Assembly (NCBI GenBank): GCA_035541875.1 | Contig: DATKML010000023.1 | Location: 201,389 to 265,388 of the forward strand | Direction: 5' to 3' | Length of the DNA stretch: 64,000 nucleotides | From: JAJPHI01 sp035541875 | GTDB taxonomy: Bacteria; Desulfobacterota; Binatia; Binatales; Binataceae | Shown: piece after piece, positions 46,932-56,507 of the stretch | How the letters are laid out: every line of letters begins with the position of its first letter | Numbering within the stretch: the first letter of the stretch is position 1 | Made by a program: the position numbers and the translations under genes | Notes under the pieces: generated by a model | Databases searched by the model: none | Told to the model about the DNA's origin: nothing | What the model saw: the letters and a program-made list of their open reading frames with translations, nothing else

Positions 46932-48158
46932 TTACATCAGCTTGAAGCACTTGGCGACGTTTTCGCCGAGGACGCCGCGGCGGGCCGTCGAGGTCATCCC
47001 GGCGACCATCCCGCGCAGTTCTTCGATGTAATCGCCCGGATGATCGGGATGCGGATAATCGCTCGCCCAGAAGAAGCGATCCTCACCGACCAACTGGGTC
47101 ATCGCGGCGATCGAACGTTCGTCCGGATCCGCCGAAATGTAGCATTGCCGCTTGAAGTAGTAGGACGGCGGCTCCTTCAACTGGACGGTACCGCCGAGCT
47201 GGGTATGGCGATAGATCGCGTCGCCGCGATCGAGCCAATAGCCGATCCATCCAGCGCCCGATTCGAGCACCACGACGCGCAGACGCGGGAAGCGATCGAA
47301 GACGCCGTACTGGAAGAAGGTCGCGAAGGCGTGACCGACACCCTGGGCGGCAAAGAGATCGAAATACCAATCTGCCCAGCCCATCCCGTCGAACCGCTGA
47401 TGGATACTGAACGACGCGGGCTCGAGACCAGGATGGATCGCGAGGGGCACGTCGAGGTCCTGCGCAGCGGCGAAGAGGACATCGTGGTCGGGATGGCCAT
47501 GCGGCTTGCGGGTAATCGTGTAGGGCGCGAGGAAAGCGCCTTTGCATCCGCCTTTGACCGCCCGCTCCAGTTCGCGCGCAGCGGCCTGCGGATCGCCCAA
47601 TGAAAGATGAGCGATCGGGACGAGGCGTCCGCCCGAATCGCTGCAAAAATCGGCGATCCAGCGGTTGTAGGCCTGACAATGGGCGGAGGCGAGTTCCGCA
47701 TCGAACATCTCGGCTTCCCACAGAAGTCCGAGGGTTGGATAGATGACCGACTTGGCCATCCCCTCGCCATTGAGGATGTCGAGGCGCTCCTTCAAATCCA
47801 TCGCGCCGGGGGCACATCCGGAGAGGTAGGTATCTTCGCGGCGCCCAGTGTTAAGGCTCTCGAAGACGGCGTGCTTCTCCATCGCCTTCGCGTAAAGCTC
47901 CTTGCGACGGCCGGCGTTGAAGGTATCGACGCTCTGGCCCATCTCGCGCAGCTTTTTCATCCCGCCGAGGCCGTGCAGCAGCGAAGAACTGGTAAGCTGG
48001 GCGCGTTTCCCGTCGATTTCGAGAAACTCGAAGCCGTCCTCGCCAACACGAATGCGGGTCGCGCGCTTGCGGTGGCGCGGTTCGAGGTAACGTTCGAAAA
48101 TATCAGGCGGCTCGAGAATATGACCGTCCGCATCGATAAGTAGTTCTTCCGATGGCAC
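46932..48158 (-). CDS. Amidohydrolase (amidohydrolase_2 / ACMSD-like) family protein
   Basis: About 408 residues from GTG 48158, chosen because CAGGAGGG lies 8 bases before it and the conserved fold starts at LLIDADGHILEPPDIFERYL. A longer frame to 48332 has no family support. The DADGHILEP start, AIHPGLEPASF, LESGAGWIGYWLDRGD and FFWASDYPHPDHPG are hallmarks of TIM-barrel metal-dependent hydrolases or decarboxylases near ACMSD. Several such genes usually occur in bacteria with LLM oxidoreductases that degrade xenobiotics; one LLM gene lies 3 kb away. Substrate unknown. Confidence 0.87.
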   Translation of the reverse strand: MPSEELLIDADGHILEPPDIFERYLEPRHRKRATRIRVGEDGFEFLEIDGKRAQLTSSSLLHGLGGMKKLREMGQSVDTFNAGRRKELYAKAMEKHAVFESLNTGRREDTYLSGCAPGAMDLKERLDILNGEGMAKSVIYPTLGLLWEAEMFDAELASAHCQAYNRWIADFCSDSGGRLVPIAHLSLGDPQAAARELERAVKGGCKGAFLAPYTITRKPHGHPDHDVLFAAAQDLDVPLAIHPGLEPASFSIHQRFDGMGWADWYFDLFAAQGVGHAFATFFQYGVFDRFPRLRVVVLESGAGWIGYWLDRGDAIYRHTQLGGTVQLKEPPSYYFKRQCYISADPDERSIAAMTQLVGEDRFFWASDYPHPDHPGDYIEELRGMVAGMTSTARRGVLGENVAKCFKLM

Positions 48159-48413
48159 TATTGCGCCCTCCTGCGTGAAAATTTCCCCAATACCGGAAAG
48201 TTTCCTCCGGCAAGTATGTTTGTACTCGCAGCATTCTGAGAAGCGCAAGCTTCGCGAGGGATGGAGCGAGGCCGATCCTTCAAGCAGATACGATAGAAGC
48301 ATGGCGAAGGGATGGTGATCGGCGGAGGGCAAATATAGCGAGTCGAGCGAATTCGTGTTACTGCAGTTACAGATCCGTTAATTCCTTTTCTCCCCAGGCA
48401 TGAGGTTTCGGCG

Positions 48414-49469
48414 ATGGCGCCAGATAACAGAGTTAGAGTCGCGGTTTTAGGCGCGTCGGGTTATTCGGGGATCGAGGCTGTCCGGATCCTCTCGGGGCAT
48501 CCGTTCGTCGAGATTGCGATGCTCACCTCGGAGCATTATGCGGGTCGCGAAGTGACCGAAGTCTATCGCCACATGGCGGGGATAGACCTTCCGCCATTCG
48601 AGGAGCTGCGACCGGATACGCTCAAGGGGCGCGTCGAACTCATAATCTCATGCCTGCCGGAACGGGTCGGCGCACCGATCCTGGCCGAAGCCGTGCAGAA
48701 CGGAATCAAGGCAATCGATGTTTCAGCGGATTTTCGTCTGCGAGATGCGGCCGCATATCGCAAGACATACGGCGCAGAGCATCCGGCACCGGCGCTGCTG
48801 AAGGAAGCGGTTTACGGGCTCAGCGAGTTCCATCGCAATGAGGTGCGCGAGGCGCGTATCGTGGCGAATCCGGGATGCTACCCCACGGGATCGTTACTCG
48901 GCATCCTGCCGCTGATCCGACGCGATTTGATTGATCCGTCGTCGATCATAATCGATGCGAAATCGGGAACGACGGGAGCGCGTCGCCAGGCCGCAGTCGA
49001 GCAGCTCTTCGCAGAGGTGAACGAGAACTTCCGCGCTTACAAGGTCGGGAATCATCGCCATATGCCGGAGATCGAACAGGAGATCGGCAACACGCTGGGA
49101 CGCGAGGTTCCGGTGATGTTCGTACCGCATCTGCTGCCGGTGACGCGCGGCATCCTGTCTTCGATCTTCATGCGCCCACGCAGCGGCACAACCGAGCAGG
49201 ACGTGCGAGACGCGTATGAAGCTGCATACGCAAAGGCGCGTTTCGTGCGAATCCTGAAGCCCGGTGAGGTGCCGGAGTTGAAGAACGTCCGGGCGACGAA
49301 CTTCTGCGAGCTGGCTTTCGTGCTGGAGCGTCGTTCGCAGACGCTGTGCGTATTTACGGCGATCGACAATCTGGGCAAAGGCGCGGCGGGCCAGGCCGTG
49401 CAGAATCTGAATCTGATGCTCGGGTTCGACGAAGCCGCCGGATTGCTCTCGGTCGCGCCGGTTCCCTGA
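48414..49469 (+). CDS. argC: N-acetyl-gamma-glutamyl-phosphate reductase
   Basis: 351 residues of ArgC, the third enzyme of arginine synthesis: NADPH-dependent reduction of acetylglutamyl phosphate. The nucleotide motif is VLGASGYSGIE (11-21), the catalytic cysteine C155 in ANPGCYPTGS, and HRHMPEIEQE is conserved. No argJ, argB or argD is next to it. The 255-base region upstream, shared with the leftward amidohydrolase, contains no operator I can identify with confidence. Confidence 0.95.
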   Translation: MAPDNRVRVAVLGASGYSGIEAVRILSGHPFVEIAMLTSEHYAGREVTEVYRHMAGIDLPPFEELRPDTLKGRVELIISCLPERVGAPILAEAVQNGIKAIDVSADFRLRDAAAYRKTYGAEHPAPALLKEAVYGLSEFHRNEVREARIVANPGCYPTGSLLGILPLIRRDLIDPSSIIIDAKSGTTGARRQAAVEQLFAEVNENFRAYKVGNHRHMPEIEQEIGNTLGREVPVMFVPHLLPVTRGILSSIFMRPRSGTTEQDVRDAYEAAYAKARFVRILKPGEVPELKNVRATNFCELAFVLERRSQTLCVFTAIDNLGKGAAGQAVQNLNLMLGFDEAAGLLSVAPVP

Positions 49470-49710
49470 TAGGTCTCTGCTAAACAGCCGTTAAGCTTCG
49501 TACGACCGGTTTGGGTTGTGCGCGACGGCGTTGGTATAGCGATTCCGGGTGGCCGATCGGAGTGCGCGAAAAAGCCAATCAATTGCCACGGTTTTCTGCG
49601 ATCCGCTATCCCGGCACGCTCCCTGCTCTACCGTTCCTCGGCAGTTATCAGACGAAGATGTAAACGGGGCAGCTACCCCACTCGTCTCAAGCTGCAGGAG
49701 GATTCGGACA

Positions 49711-50574
49711 ATGCTGCTCGCAAAAGGAAAGCTTCTATCGGCAGTGGCGGGTCTCGCGATGATGGCGATTCCGGTGAGTGCTTTCGCCGGTCATCGGCAC
49801 GACAATTTCCAACCCGTGCCACCGCCCGCGGCGCACGATCGCGGCTTTCACAACGGCTGGTGGAAGCATCCTCATGCGGCACCGCCTCCGGTGATGCCGG
49901 TCACGCGGCCGATGTATCGTCCGGCTCCGGTTCCGTACGTGCCTGCGCCCCGACCAGTCGGCTGGAACAACGGGAATGGCGGATGGAATAACGGCTGGGA
50001 CAATGGATGGCACGAAGAGGAGAAACACGAAGAGCACGCGTGGCATCATCGGCCGCAGAACTGGCATCCGATGACGAACTATGTATGCGACGAGGACGGT
50101 GATGATTGTCACTATGTAGATCGCAGATCGTACGATTCGTCGCCAACATACGGCAACTATAATCAGGGACAACCCTATTATTACGACGGGCAACCGGAGT
50201 CGTGGTATCTAGCGCCGGCGCCATCGAACGACACTCCGGATCAGCGACTCAGTTGGCTGATCGCGCGTCGGCAGCGGGCGATGGTGGTAGTGGCACACAT
50301 GCGCGCGCAGGGGGATAGTCGCGGAGCGCAGCGAGTGGTCGATCGCGTCGTGAATCCGCTGAGCCAGCAGATCAATCTCTATCAGCAGAAGGTTCGCTAC
50401 GGTTACAACACGAACAGTTATAACTATGCACCGTCGGGCTACGCAGCTCCCGCTCCCTCGAATCCGCTGGTTGATGCGCTAGCAAACAATCAGGCTTACT
50501 ACGGGAATCAACCGAACAATCCGATCAATACGATCGGCGCGGTGGTAGCTCCGATGCTGCTCGGTGCCCACTAA
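49711..50574 (+). CDS. Secreted His/Trp/Asn-rich protein with C-D-x-D-G-D-D-C-H motif (paralogue A)
   Basis: 287 residues from ATG 49711, with CAGGAGGA upstream. Signal peptide about 1-26 (AMMAIPVSAFA). The mature start is rich in Pro, His, Trp and Asn (HNGWWKHPH, GWNNGNGGWNNGWDNGW, KHEEHAWHH). The only two cysteines (C126, C133) enclose an acidic EF-loop-like stretch: YVCDEDGDDCHYV. A helical segment (165-233: SWYLAPAPS, WLIARRQRAM, MRAQGDSRGAQR) is shared with the next gene, followed by a Tyr/Asn-rich tail. I recognise no family. It may bind metal or calcium in the periplasm or outside the cell. Confidence 0.8.
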   Translation: MLLAKGKLLSAVAGLAMMAIPVSAFAGHRHDNFQPVPPPAAHDRGFHNGWWKHPHAAPPPVMPVTRPMYRPAPVPYVPAPRPVGWNNGNGGWNNGWDNGWHEEEKHEEHAWHHRPQNWHPMTNYVCDEDGDDCHYVDRRSYDSSPTYGNYNQGQPYYYDGQPESWYLAPAPSNDTPDQRLSWLIARRQRAMVVVAHMRAQGDSRGAQRVVDRVVNPLSQQINLYQQKVRYGYNTNSYNYAPSGYAAPAPSNPLVDALANNQAYYGNQPNNPINTIGAVVAPMLLGAH

Positions 50575-50598
50575 GGATTGAGTTGGTCTATCGCACAA

Positions 50599-50625
50599 GC
50601 GCCCCGGTCATCGCGACTGGGGCGC
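50599..50625 (+). terminator. Hairpin between the two secreted paralogues
   Basis: GCGCCCC pairs with GGGGCGC, extended by four further pairs around a 5-base loop, 25 bases after the paralogue A stop. The following T-run is weak (CTGCATTTGTT), so it may be a leaky terminator or an RNA-stability element. Confidence 0.55.
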
Positions 50626-50785
50626 CTGCATTTGTTGAAGAAAACAGACAGGCGCATCGTGCGGAAATCGTCGATGGGCTATCCCAATAGCTACAGCATC
50701 TCACGAAATTATTGGCTTCCTCTAATGCTCCTCAATGGCACAATCAGTGCAATCGAAGCACGGGCAGGAAGGTAGCGGAGGATTT

Positions 50786-51400
50786 ATGAATCGATTGAGT
50801 CGAATTGCGGTGTTGGCCGCTTTGCTTGTGACTATCGTTCCGTTCGCGGCTCACGCCGGGCACGACCATGACGATGACGGCGATCAGAATCAAAGCGAAC
50901 ATCATCATGGATGGCACGACAACCGATGGCATAAGGGCTGGTACAAGCATCACGGCCATCATCATGACGAAGATAACGATGCTCCACCGCCATCGAATAC
51001 CAACTTCCCGGGGCAACGTGTATGCGACAAGGATGGCGACGACTGCCATACGGTAGCTCCCGAGCCAATGGTGCATCCGAACTGGGACAATCACTACGTA
51101 TGCGACCACGACGGAGACGACTGCCATTGGACTAACGGCAGTGGGAACGATTATTGGCGGCAACACGGTGGGCACGACTACGGCGCGCCCTACTCTTGGT
51201 ATCAAGCAACGCCGCCCTCATCCTACAATCTGGCGCAGCGACGCGACTGGTTGGCGGCTCGTCGCAAACGCGCGATGTACACGATCAAGTCGATGCGGGA
51301 GCGAGGCGACAGTGAAGCGGCCGGCCGCATGGCGGAGGCAGTGCAGGGCCTCGATCGGCAGATCAGCGCAGTCGATAAAAAACTTAAGCGCGGATACTGA
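50786..51400 (+). CDS. Secreted His/Asp-rich protein with two C-D-x-D-G-D-D-C-H motifs (paralogue B)
   Basis: 204 residues from ATG 50786, with GGAGGA upstream. Signal peptide about 1-24 (LLVTIVPFAAHA). The mature N-terminus is extremely His/Asp-rich (GHDHDDDGDQNQSEHHHGW, KHHGHHHDEDND). The four cysteines form two copies of the motif, VCDKDGDDCH (79-88) and VCDHDGDDCH (105-114). The C-terminal helical segment (SWYQATPPS, WLAARRKRAM, MRERGDSEAAGR) aligns almost without gaps with paralogue A, about two dozen identities in 68 positions. A small, acidic, exported and likely metal-binding protein of unknown role. Confidence 0.8.
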   Translation: MNRLSRIAVLAALLVTIVPFAAHAGHDHDDDGDQNQSEHHHGWHDNRWHKGWYKHHGHHHDEDNDAPPPSNTNFPGQRVCDKDGDDCHTVAPEPMVHPNWDNHYVCDHDGDDCHWTNGSGNDYWRQHGGHDYGAPYSWYQATPPSSYNLAQRRDWLAARRKRAMYTIKSMRERGDSEAAGRMAEAVQGLDRQISAVDKKLKRGY

Positions 51401-51427
51401 TAAGAGAAACCAGGTGGATCAGTTAAA

Positions 51428-51462
51428 ACAGCCCCGCCGGAAACGGCGGGGCTGTCGTTTTT
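51428..51462. terminator. Intrinsic terminator after the secreted paralogues
   Basis: An 11-bp perfect stem (ACAGCCCCGCC with GGCGGGGCTGT) and GGAAAC loop followed by CGTTTTT, 27 bases after paralogue B. It probably also ends the convergent LLM gene, whose stop is at 51470. Confidence 0.92.
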
Positions 51463-51469
51463 CGAACTA

Positions 51470-52486
51470 CTACTTCTTGGTTCCCCAAGCCTCGGCGAGA
51501 TTTTCCATCGCGCGGAGGATACGGGCGCGCTTCTCAGAAGGATCGGAAGCGTAAGAGGTGAACTGCAGCGTCGAGGTGGTGATGCCCGCACGTTCGTAAT
51601 CACGCAGGCGGCTTGCGATCTTCTCGGGCGTGCCGAAGACGTAGATCGCTTCCATCATACTGTCCGGCATCGACTCGAGCGCTTTTTTACGATCGCCGGA
51701 GGTCCAGGCTTCAAAGGCCGTGCGCGCTTCGTTCTCGAACCCGAGCCACTGGAAGAATTTGTTGTACTGAGGAACGGTCACGTAGGCCGTGAGTTCGCGA
51801 CGGAGATGATCGCGTACCGTGTCCTCCTCCTGATCGATCGCGACCATGATACGGCAGGCGATATCAAGTTTGGTGCTATCGCGGCCACCGGCGCGCGCAC
51901 CTTCGTCGATATGCGCGCGCATCTTATGGAACGTCTCGGGTGTGATGTAGTTCACGATCACGCCATCGCCGATCTCAGCGGCGGTCCGTAGCATCTGCTC
52001 GCCCTGTGCGCCGATATAGATCGGAGGCGCGGGCTTCGGAGCTGAGGCGAGCCGGAAGCCATCGACCTTGATTGTCTTACCGTTCATCGTGACCTTCTGC
52101 CCCGTGAACATCGCACGAACCGCCTCGACAGTCTCGCGCAGGCGCGTAACCGGCATCTTGTAAGGGATACCCATCCACTTCTCGACGATCGTGGGCGTCG
52201 AGAGACCGATACCAAGCACGAAGCGTCCGCCGGAGAGTTGCTGAATTCCCGCAGCTGATAGCGCCAACAGCGCGGGCGGACGAGTGGATGCAGCGACGAT
52301 AGCGGTGCCGAGGCGCATCTTCTCGGTAATCGTGGAAGCCGCAGCGATCGGAGTGATCGCATCCCCGGCGAAGGTCTCGTAAGACCATCCGTCGGTGTAA
52401 CCAAGTTGCTCGGCGCGCCGAACCAGTTCGCCGAAATGCGGATTCTGGAAGCCGTCGAGTGGAATCGTGATTCCCAAGCGCATCAT
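51470..52486 (-). CDS. LLM class flavin-dependent oxidoreductase
   Basis: 338 residues of the luciferase-like monooxygenase superfamily, probably F420- or FMN-dependent. Features: the ITIPLDGFQNPHFGELVRRAEQLGY start, MRLGTAIVAASTRPPALLALSAA, the SGGRFVLGIGLSTP motif, PPIYIGAQGEQMLRTAAEIGDG and a C-terminal YVFGTPEKIASRLRDYERAG. The substrate is unknown. GAGAGG precedes the tandem ATG ATG at 52486. It lies 14 bases after the FAD/Fe-S dehydrogenase and is probably co-transcribed with it. Confidence 0.92.
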   Translation of the reverse strand: MMRLGITIPLDGFQNPHFGELVRRAEQLGYTDGWSYETFAGDAITPIAAASTITEKMRLGTAIVAASTRPPALLALSAAGIQQLSGGRFVLGIGLSTPTIVEKWMGIPYKMPVTRLRETVEAVRAMFTGQKVTMNGKTIKVDGFRLASAPKPAPPIYIGAQGEQMLRTAAEIGDGVIVNYITPETFHKMRAHIDEGARAGGRDSTKLDIACRIMVAIDQEEDTVRDHLRRELTAYVTVPQYNKFFQWLGFENEARTAFEAWTSGDRKKALESMPDSMMEAIYVFGTPEKIASRLRDYERAGITTSTLQFTSYASDPSEKRARILRAMENLAEAWGTKK

Positions 52487-52500
52487 GACACTACCTCTCT

Positions 52501-55368
52501 TTAAGCGCCGTCTTCAGTTGTTGCGCGCAGGCCGGAGTTCAGCGCTTGCGCCAGATGGAGTGGGCGGCGGTCGGAGCAGAATTGCCGGATTTGGGTCCGG
52601 CACGCAAATCCGTCCGCCACAATCAGAGTTGAAGGATCGCTCTTACGAATAGCGGGGAGCAACGCACGCTCGCCGATCGCGCGTGACAGGTCGAAGCGCG
52701 AAGCTCCGTAGCCGAAGGCACCAGCCATCCCGCAGCATCCGGAATCGGGCGCATCGACCTGCAGCCCCTCGCTGCGTCCGAGTAAAGCAATCTCGCTGCT
52801 CAAACCCGCCAAGGCTTTGCGATGACAATGGCCGTGGACCAGTGCGCGACCCGACGACGCCGCAGGTCCGAACTGCGGCGCTTTCGCGACGAGGAATTCG
52901 TCGAAGAGCATCGCATGGTCGGCCAACTGCCGCGCCTCCAGGCTCTTCGGAAACATCGAGGGAAGCTCGTCTCGCATCGTGAGCAGGCAACTCGGTTCGA
53001 GACCTACGATAGGTGTGCCGCGTGCGGCGATAGGGCCGAGCGTCGTCAGCATCTCAGCCATCCGAACGCGTGCCGCATCAAGCATCCCGGCTTCCATCAG
53101 CGGCCGACCGCAGCAGAGATCGCAATCAGGCAGAATGACGCGGAAGCCGGCGTGCTCCAAGACCTCGGTCGCTGCAACGGCAACCTCGGGCTCGAAGAAA
53201 TTGTTGAAGGTGTCGGGAAAGAGCAGGACCTCTGAAGTCCCCTTGCGCGAGGGCTGGCGACGGCTAAACAGGTCGCGAAAGCTCCGAGACGCAAACGCAG
53301 GCAGCGTGCGGTCGGGATGAAAGCCGAGCATCTTGCGAACCAACCCAGCCATAGGGCCGCGCGTGAAGAGATTCGCGATCGACGGCGCGATCGAAGCGAC
53401 ACGGCCGAGATTATGCAGCCGACCGAAGAACTTAGCGGCGAGCGGTCGCCGATGCACCTCGTAGTAATTCGCGAGAAACTCGGCCTTGTAGGCTGACATA
53501 TCGATCGCGGCTGGGCATTCGCTCTTGCAGGCCTTGCAGGAAAGGCAGAGTTCCAGGGCCTCATAGAGTGCCTCATCGACGAAGCCCTCTTTCAGCAGAT
53601 TGCCGTTGAGCGCCTCATAGATGAGCCGGGCTCGCCCGCGCGTCGAGTGCTTTTCTTCGCGTGTCGCCATATAGGAGGGGCACATCGTACCGGCGTCGGT
53701 CTTGCGGCATTTGCCCAAGCCGACACACTTGAGCGCAGCTCCGGCGAGGCCACCCTCGGCAGAGAAATCGAGGCGTGTGGGGAACCGCGCGGGATCGGGC
53801 AGTGCGCTCACCCGGAGATGCGAATCGAGCGGCTCAGGATCCACGATCACGCCGGGATTCATCCGATGGTCGGGATCGAACAGATGCTTGAACTCGCGGA
53901 AGACGCTGATCAGCTCACCGCCGAACATCTTGGGGAGCAACTCGGAGCGCGCGAGCCCATCGCCATGCTCGCCCGATAGTGAACCTCCGAATTCCGCGAC
54001 CAGATTGCCGAGTTCGATCATCGCGGCGCGGAACTTCGCCACACCTTCCCTGGTAAAAAAGTCGAAATTGATGCGACAGTGAACACAGCCCTCGCCAAAG
54101 TGGCCGTAGTAGGTTGCGGCAGCGAGATCGTACCGCGCGAGCATCGGGACGAGCCGACGCAGAAAATCGCCAAGGCGAGCGGGCGGCACCGCACAATCCT
54201 CGGCACCGGGCCAGGTCCGCGGGTTCCCCGGTATCAGCGCGCCGGCACCCAGGCCTGATTCGCGGATACCCCAGACCGCGCGCTGTTCGTACTGATCGGT
54301 AAGAATCGCAACACCGTTGCAATCCGGGTGGCGGGAAGCTTCGCGCTTAACTTCTTCGGCGAAGCCGAGAACCTGATCGAGCGTGTCGCCGCCCAGCTCC
54401 ATCACGAGGAACGCCCTGCCCTCCGGCAATAATTTGACCGCTGGCATTCCTTTGGACCGAGCAAAATCGAGTAATCGATGATCGAAGCCTTCGAGCGCCT
54501 GCGGCTTGTACTCGAGTAGCCAGGGGGTTTGATCGGCCGCAGCGAAGACATCGGCAAAGCCCAGCACGACAAGCACGATCGTTTTGGGCTTCGGTACCAG
54601 CCGCACCGTCGCATTCAAGACGACGGCCAACGTGCCTTCCGATCCGACGATCGCGCGAGCAAGGTTAAAGCCGTTTTCGGGCAGAAGCTCGTCCAGGTTG
54701 TAGCCCGAAACGCGGCGCGGGATTTTGGGATAGCGCACGCGAACCAGATCGGCATGGCGATTACTGAGCGCGCGAAGGTTAGCGACGAGAGTATCGATGC
54801 GACTTGCCGGCGCGCCTGTCGCGATATCGCCGGGGCCGAGCGAAAGGCGAGTACCGTCGTAAAGGAGCGCATCGAGTTGCACGACGTTATCGACCGTCTT
54901 GCCGTAGGCCGCCGAATGCGCGCCGCAGGAGTTATTACCGATCATCCCGCCAAGGGTGCATCGATCTTTGGTCGAAGGATCGGGCGCAAAGAAAAGCCCG
55001 TATTGGTCGGCGGCGGCGTTGAGCTGGGCTTGCACCACACCGGGTTGAACTGTGGCGGTCTGATGGGCCTCATCGATGCGCAGGATCGTGTTCATATACT
55101 TCGAGAAATCGAGCACGAGTCCTGTGGTCGTCGTCTGGCCGGCGAGCGCCGTCCCACCGCCGCGAGGGACGATCGGAAGATTGTTCTCTCGCGCGAGAGC
55201 GACCGCGCGCATCACGTCGCCCTCGTGACGCGGAATTACGATTCCGGCGGGCACGCGGCGGTAGTTGGAAGCATCGGTCGAATAGATCGTTCGCGCGGCG
55301 GCGTCAAAGCGAACCTCGCCGTCGATCGTATTGCGCAGTTCATCAAAGAGGGTTTCGAGCGCAGCCAT
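52501..55368 (-). CDS. FAD-binding and (Fe-S)-binding D-2-hydroxyacid dehydrogenase (YdiJ/Dld-like)
   Basis: 955 residues from ATG 55368; a GTG at 55410 would add 14. It fuses an FAD PCMH/VAO domain (VPRGGGTALAGQTTT, GGMIGNNSCGAHS, FAD_oxidase C-terminal part with EHGDGLARSEL) to a ferredoxin-type module (CVGLGKCRKTDAGTMCPSYM, CLSCKACKSECPAAIDMS) and two CCG domains (CDLCCGRPL, HGHCHRKAL, SGCCGMAGAFGY). Such proteins oxidise D-lactate, D-2-hydroxyglutarate or glycolate into the quinone pool. It leads an operon with the LLM gene. Together with lutBCA, the cell has two independent hydroxyacid oxidation routes. Confidence 0.93.
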   Translation of the reverse strand: MAALETLFDELRNTIDGEVRFDAAARTIYSTDASNYRRVPAGIVIPRHEGDVMRAVALARENNLPIVPRGGGTALAGQTTTTGLVLDFSKYMNTILRIDEAHQTATVQPGVVQAQLNAAADQYGLFFAPDPSTKDRCTLGGMIGNNSCGAHSAAYGKTVDNVVQLDALLYDGTRLSLGPGDIATGAPASRIDTLVANLRALSNRHADLVRVRYPKIPRRVSGYNLDELLPENGFNLARAIVGSEGTLAVVLNATVRLVPKPKTIVLVVLGFADVFAAADQTPWLLEYKPQALEGFDHRLLDFARSKGMPAVKLLPEGRAFLVMELGGDTLDQVLGFAEEVKREASRHPDCNGVAILTDQYEQRAVWGIRESGLGAGALIPGNPRTWPGAEDCAVPPARLGDFLRRLVPMLARYDLAAATYYGHFGEGCVHCRINFDFFTREGVAKFRAAMIELGNLVAEFGGSLSGEHGDGLARSELLPKMFGGELISVFREFKHLFDPDHRMNPGVIVDPEPLDSHLRVSALPDPARFPTRLDFSAEGGLAGAALKCVGLGKCRKTDAGTMCPSYMATREEKHSTRGRARLIYEALNGNLLKEGFVDEALYEALELCLSCKACKSECPAAIDMSAYKAEFLANYYEVHRRPLAAKFFGRLHNLGRVASIAPSIANLFTRGPMAGLVRKMLGFHPDRTLPAFASRSFRDLFSRRQPSRKGTSEVLLFPDTFNNFFEPEVAVAATEVLEHAGFRVILPDCDLCCGRPLMEAGMLDAARVRMAEMLTTLGPIAARGTPIVGLEPSCLLTMRDELPSMFPKSLEARQLADHAMLFDEFLVAKAPQFGPAASSGRALVHGHCHRKALAGLSSEIALLGRSEGLQVDAPDSGCCGMAGAFGYGASRFDLSRAIGERALLPAIRKSDPSTLIVADGFACRTQIRQFCSDRRPLHLAQALNSGLRATTEDGA

Positions 55369-55458
55369 CGCAGAGCCCGATTGTAGTGTAAGCGAGTGGT
55401 CTCGTTCCACGGCGCGGCGCAGGACTACTATACGCAGGATTCTCGAATAGATTGCGCG

Positions 55459-56507
55459 ATGACTTTTCTGCTGAGACTGGAGGATGGCTTGTTTTTACGA
55501 AATTTCTGGTACGTAGCGGCGTGGTCGCACGAGATTGAGCATCGTCCGCTCGGACGAGTGCTCTTGAACGAACCTGTGGTTTTTTTCGCAAGAACGATGG
55601 GACCGCGGTTGCGATGGAAGACCGCTGTCCCCATCGCGGCTTTCCTCTCAGCAAAGGGCAATAGATCGAAGACAATCTGGATGCGGTTATCACGGGATCA
55701 CCTTCGATTGCTCGGGCCGGTGTATCAAGGTCCCGGGCCAGCCGCGGGTGCCCGCCAACGCGATGATCCGTACATACCCGCTTGTTGAGAGATGGCGTCT
55801 CGTGTGGATCTGGATGGGCGACCAGTCACGGATCGATCCGGCACGCATTCCGAACTGGAACTTCCTCGACAATGAAGATTGGTTTGCGCGAGGGGAGCAT
55901 CTGCATGTCGCGTGCGATTATCGGCTGATTCTCGACAACCTGCTCGATCTGACGCATATCGCTTTTGTGCATCCGCGGCCGCTCGGTTCAATCGCCAAGC
56001 TCGACGAGGTACAGGTCAAGAACGAAATCACAGCGGATTCGGTAACGAACTCGCGGTGGCTCCTCGACATCGCGCCGCCACCGACCGATGCGCGCGGCAA
56101 TTTCAACGGCAATGTCGACCGCTGGCAGATCACGCAGTTTCAGCCGCCCGCGTTTGCGAGCCTTGATGCTGGCGCGGCGGCAACTGGAAGCGGTGCTCCA
56201 CAAGGCGACTTCAGCAAGGCGATAGGTCTGCACACCTACAATGCGATGACGCCCGAGACCGAGAAATCGTCGCAATTACTTCTGGATGATCGCGCAGCAT
56301 CGGAAGCCACAGGAGCCTGCGCTCGCTGATTCGATTTTCCACGATATCCAGAAGACCGTGCAGGAGGATATCGCGGTCTTCGAAGCCCATCAGCAGTTGC
56401 TTAATCTCAAACCGAACGGACCACTGGTATCGATCAAGTCGGACGCGGCGCTAATCGCGGCGCGACGGATTATCGATCGCCTGCTCGAAGCTGAGCGAAA
56501 CGCCTAG
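55459..56507 (+). pseudogene. Rieske non-haem iron oxygenase (VanA-like), multiply frameshifted
   Basis: ATG 55459 starts LEDGLFLRNFWYVAAWSHEI, typical of vanillate demethylase-like oxygenases. A missing T in the T-run at 55580-55586 shifts the frame; the Rieske half-site CPHRG (from 55626) is then followed by TAG at 55662. One base is missing before the second half-site CGYHGITFDCSG (from 55682). The catalytic domain then reads well (IRTYPLVERWRLVWIWMGD, DNLLDLTHIAFVH, the iron site) until an extra T near 56276 splits off the C-terminus (FWMIAQHRKPQ, LADSIFHDIQ). With three indels and a stop it is almost surely inactive. No reductase gene is nearby. Confidence 0.85.

Noticed and set aside
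49735..50193. 152-codon leftward frame over paralogue A
   Set aside because: Its Val/Arg/Ile-rich composition is the mirror of the His/Asn-rich real protein; the rightward gene has a signal peptide and ribosome site.
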